Shown piece after piece: positions 15,217 through 17,420 of a stretch of DNA of 17,420 bases (its first letter is position 1; every line of letters begins with the position of its first letter). Origin of the DNA: Acidobacteriota bacterium (lineage in GTDB: Bacteria; Acidobacteriota; Thermoanaerobaculia; Multivoradales; JAHEKO01); NCBI GenBank assembly GCA_030610025.1, contig JAUWSP010000006.1:1-17420 (forward strand), read 5' to 3'. The position numbers and the translations under genes were made by a program. Below the pieces are notes generated by a model that saw only the letters and a program-made list of their open reading frames with translations, ran no database searches and was not told the origin of the DNA.

Positions 15217-15807
15217 ATGTCAATCAACATGAAGCGACTGCGGAGAGGGATACTCCCAGCGCTTGTGGTTCTGCCTCTGGCTCTTCATGGCGGCCAGAAC
15301 GGGGGCCTGGACTACGAGTTCACGAAGGACGGAGAGTCCTATTCCTTCCGGGGGCGGTTTTGGGTGAAGGCCGAGCTCCATTGCTTGATGGACGTGATCT
15401 ACAGATTCGAGCACATATCAAGGTTCGCCTCCGGCGCCGAATCGGTCGAGCTGGTCGAGGAGGGGGAGGACTGGCACGTCGTCGCGTACACCTACCGCAG
15501 ACTGCTGATCCTCGAGAACCAGTCCACTTGGCGGAGGGCCCTGGATCGGGAAGGGCAGAGGGTCGTGTTCGAGATGCTGACCAGCGAGAACAGCATGCGG
15601 ATCATGCCCCGGGTGTTGTCCTCTAGAGGCTATTACCAGATCCATGGAGATGGAAAGAGGTATTGGCTGGAGTACTTCCAGGAGTGCCACCTGGAGGGTG
15701 GGGTACTGGGAGGCCGGTACATGGAGAGAGCCAAGAGGGAGGGGGAGAAATTCCTGGGGGAATTCAGAGGCTATGTGGAGAGCACCTGTGGCGAGGCCGA
15801 TCCCTGA
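15217..15807 (+). CDS. Secreted protein, probably START/SRPBCC-like fold
   Basis: This encodes 196 residues from ATG 15217, with GAGGGGGG (15203-15210) 6 bases upstream; TTG 15199 and GTG 15211 are alternative starts. Residues 1 to about 27 look like a Sec signal (basic MKRLRR, then GILPALVVLPLALHG); there is no lipobox cysteine. The mature part begins with a beta-rich stretch, then AELHCLMDVIYRFEHISRFA and VELVEEGEDWHVVAYTYRR, matching the helix-strand opening of SRPBCC proteins (RatA/cyclase-like lipid or ligand binders). It ends with a long amphipathic helix (RYMERAKREGEKFLGEFRGYVE), also typical of that fold. Three cysteines remain in the mature part. It sits between two radical SAM genes, 39 bp after the first and 51 bp before the second, so it may bind their product outside the cytoplasm. 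The fold is a pattern call and the role is inferred. Confidence 0.65.
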   Translation: MSINMKRLRRGILPALVVLPLALHGGQNGGLDYEFTKDGESYSFRGRFWVKAELHCLMDVIYRFEHISRFASGAESVELVEEGEDWHVVAYTYRRLLILENQSTWRRALDREGQRVVFEMLTSENSMRIMPRVLSSRGYYQIHGDGKRYWLEYFQECHLEGGVLGGRYMERAKREGEKFLGEFRGYVESTCGEADP

Positions 15808-15858
15808 GATCACTCGTCCTGACGGTGAACTCCAGGCGTCTGCAAGGGAGTGTTCCAG

Positions 15859-17154
15859 ATGATCGGGGGGTTCGCCAGGAGGCGCCTGAGTAGGCTGCTC
15901 ACGGGAGAGGCCGAAATCGCCTTGGTGAACAGGGTTCCCTCGGTGGCGGAGCTCGGTGAGAAGCTTCGCGAGGTCGATGAGCTGGGGATCTACCTCCACA
16001 TCCCCTTCTGTGACCAGATGTGTTCTTACTGCCCCTACAACAGGGAGCTCTATCGCGCTGAGGTGGCGCTCGAGTACGCCACTGCCGTCAGAAGGGAGAT
16101 CGACTTCTATGCCGATGCCGTCGGCAAGAGACCGATCACCTCTCTCTACATCGGCGGTGGGACACCCACGACCATGCTTCATAGTGGGATCGAGAACATC
16201 CTGGATCACCTCTTCGCCACCTTCGATGTGCAGTGCGACATCCATATGGAGAGCCACCCGAACGATCTATGTCTCGCCAATCTCAGGAAGATCGGCTCCC
16301 TTGGAGTGCGGCATCTGAGCATCGGCGTCGAGGCCCTGCAGGACCGGCACCTGGAGGCCCTCGGCCGGCCCTATACGGCTTCGGAAGTGAGAGCGGCCGT
16401 CGATCGCGCCGTCAGCTGGGGCTTCGAGTGCGTCAATGTGGATGTCATGTTCGCGCTGCCGCACCAGACATGCCAGGAGATCGAGGAGACGGGCCACGCA
16501 CTGATGGAGATGGGTGTCGACCAGGTTGCCGCGTACCCCTTGTTCAGCTTCCCGTACACCAGGATGGGTGGGAGGCAGGGGGGAAACGGCAGCCGGATCC
16601 CCCGGGTCTTCCGACGACGGAAGATGCTTCGTGTCCTGGAGTCGATCTTCTACGGTGCCGGATTCGAGAGAACCTCGGTCTGGGCGTTCACCCGGAAGGG
16701 CAACCCGAAGTACTGCTCGGTGACTGTGCCTCTCTATCTGGGCCTGGGTGCTAGCGGGGGCACCTACCTGAAGGACATCTTCTATCTCAATACCTTCAAT
16801 GTGGCGGAGTACATCGATGCCCTCAGGAAGAGCGAGATGGCCATCGCGTTGTCTCTTGATCTGTCGGAGAGGATGCAGATGGCGGGCTGGCTCTACTGGA
16901 GGGTCTACGAAACGAGGTTTAGCAAAGCGGATTTCGAGGAGAGGTTCGGCACGGATTTCGACAGCGTCTATGGCAGGTATATGAAGCCGCTAGCCTCGGT
17001 CGGATTCCTCGAGGACGATGGAGGGGAGATCGTGCTGTCGGACAACGGCACCTACTGGCTGCACGCCCTCGAAGACCTCTTCTCGATCGAGTACGTCAGC
17101 AGGCTCTGGGGGACTTCGAGGCAGACGCCGTGGCCGGAGGCGGTGGTCCTGTGA
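15859..17154 (+). CDS. HemW/HemN-like radical SAM protein (coproporphyrinogen-oxidase family), not a typical HemW
   Basis: This encodes 431 residues from ATG 15859, placed 8 bases after AAGGGAG; GTG 15850 is possible. The motif GIYLHIPFCDQMCSYCPY (C51, C55, C58) plus LYIGGGTPT (96-104), SIGVEAL (154-160) and VDVMFALPHQT (194-204) places it in the HemN/HemW family. HemW, a heme chaperone, carries HNxxYW shortly before YLGLGPGA. Here the equivalent is GNPKYC (281-286) before YLGLGASG, so the heme-ligand histidine and the tryptophan are missing, and the residue after the third cysteine is P rather than D. The C-terminal HemN-like domain (about 330-400) is retained. It is last in the operon. It is probably an oxidoreductase or methyltransferase-like enzyme with an unknown substrate. 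Confidence 0.88.
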   Translation: MIGGFARRRLSRLLTGEAEIALVNRVPSVAELGEKLREVDELGIYLHIPFCDQMCSYCPYNRELYRAEVALEYATAVRREIDFYADAVGKRPITSLYIGGGTPTTMLHSGIENILDHLFATFDVQCDIHMESHPNDLCLANLRKIGSLGVRHLSIGVEALQDRHLEALGRPYTASEVRAAVDRAVSWGFECVNVDVMFALPHQTCQEIEETGHALMEMGVDQVAAYPLFSFPYTRMGGRQGGNGSRIPRVFRRRKMLRVLESIFYGAGFERTSVWAFTRKGNPKYCSVTVPLYLGLGASGGTYLKDIFYLNTFNVAEYIDALRKSEMAIALSLDLSERMQMAGWLYWRVYETRFSKADFEERFGTDFDSVYGRYMKPLASVGFLEDDGGEIVLSDNGTYWLHALEDLFSIEYVSRLWGTSRQTPWPEAVVL

Positions 17155-17282
17155 AGCCGAAGAGAGGGCGCGGAGTGTTGACCCCGCCCAGTTCTATCCG
17201 AAAACTCGGCCGACCAGCGTTTACATGGCCTACTTGGAGAGACCTTCCCTACTCGATGTACTCGAACGACTCGTCCAGGTAG
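17151..17282 (+). CDS. Possible 43-residue peptide overlapping the HemW-like stop
   Basis: GTG at 17151 overlaps the TGA of the upstream gene (GTGA), and GGAGG (17136-17140) lies 10 bases upstream, a layout typical of translational coupling. The product would be basic at the start (MKPKRGRG) and aromatic-rich later (FTWPTWRDLPYSMY), ending TAG at 17280-17282. Small aromatic peptides beside radical SAM genes can be RiPP precursors, but no known leader motif is visible. Many short frames arise by chance in GC-rich DNA, so this is only a candidate. Confidence 0.25.
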   Translation: MKPKRGRGVLTPPSSIRKLGRPAFTWPTWRDLPYSMYSNDSSR

Positions 17283-17420
17283 AGATCCTGTACTCCTATT
17301 TCTCATTCAAGGTCGCCGTGGTCCAGGGGTGGTCCATTCGTACGGACGCGAACCGGGGAACCAGAGAAGGACCACCGGGACTCAGATGCGGGCCACCGGG
17401 TGGTGTCAAGGAGTCAAGCC
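17225..17420 (+). CDS. Doubtful open frame running off the window end
   Basis: ATG at 17225 opens a frame with no stop through the last base (65 codons). The first part (MAYLERPSLLDVLERLVQVE, then ILYSYFSFKVAVVQGW) is protein-like and amphipathic; the later part (GPPGLRCGPPGG) is not. No ribosome site precedes it, and the frame also stays open upstream through the HemW-like gene. It overlaps the 17151-17282 candidate in another frame; at most one is real. Otherwise 17155-17420 holds nothing I recognise. Confidence 0.2.
   Translation, partial: MAYLERPSLLDVLERLVQVEILYSYFSFKVAVVQGWSIRTDANRGTREGPPGLRCGPPGGVKESS

Noticed and set aside
17318..17420. Additional copy of the 203-bp repeat at the window end
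   Set aside because: Only GTGGTCCA-like fragments and a short GCCACCGGG repetition occur; there is no half-tRNA or CCACAAC array.

Overview
The window looks like a GC-rich chromosomal stretch from a soil or sediment bacterium, most plausibly Acidobacteriota. This is an inference from gene style: a large zinc-ribbon/Ser-Thr kinase/multi-pass membrane protein, the C-terminal tail of a MacB/ADOP-type permease, a LiaI-LiaF-like two-helix protein end, and many GTG/TTG starts. No rRNA, intact tRNA, CRISPR array, transposase or integrase gene is visible. The region reads as accessory DNA assembled piece by piece.

Layout. 1-130: end of a small membrane protein (+). 131-609: no intact gene, but a decayed permease tail (411-515) and a 52-bp inverted-repeat structure (533-584). 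610-1152 (-): small secreted protein of unknown function. 1488-2858 (-): secreted PA-domain/HExxH metallopeptidase, bracketed by a 35-bp direct repeat. 3133-3744 (+): GNAT acetyltransferase. 3865-6594 (-): membrane Ser/Thr kinase. 6961-12410 (-): three-gene operon made of a fatty acyl-AMP ligase/carrier/thioester-reductase fusion, a GT4 glycosyltransferase and a TatT-like TPR protein. 12877-13698 (+): divergent short-chain dehydrogenase. 14299-17154 (+): operon of a radical SAM protein, a secreted START-like protein and a HemW-like radical SAM protein. The last 266 bases hold only doubtful small ORFs.

The most striking structure is a 203-bp direct repeat (6688-6890 and 13908-14110, about 92% identical by hand count, no gaps). 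It brackets the lipid/glycosyl block. Each copy has an array of CCACAAC/GTTGT motifs running into the 3' half of a tRNA-Ser(UGA), starting in the anticodon stem. This is the expected form of right-hand attachment junctions left by tyrosine-recombinase elements that integrate in tRNA-Ser. Two in tandem suggest stacked, integrase-less cargo units. Degenerate tRNA-Ser 3' tails (T-loop to CCGCC) also lie about 25 bp beyond the stop codons of the kinase and the TPR gene.

How the genes may work together. The ligase/carrier/reductase would activate a fatty acid as its adenylate, load it on its own carrier domain and release an aldehyde or alcohol. The divergent SDR could act on that product, and the GT4 enzyme could glycosylate it or a lipid acceptor. 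The downstream radical SAM operon is a separate unit. Its HemW-like member lacks the HNxxYW heme-binding motif, so it is probably not a heme chaperone, and its substrate is unknown.
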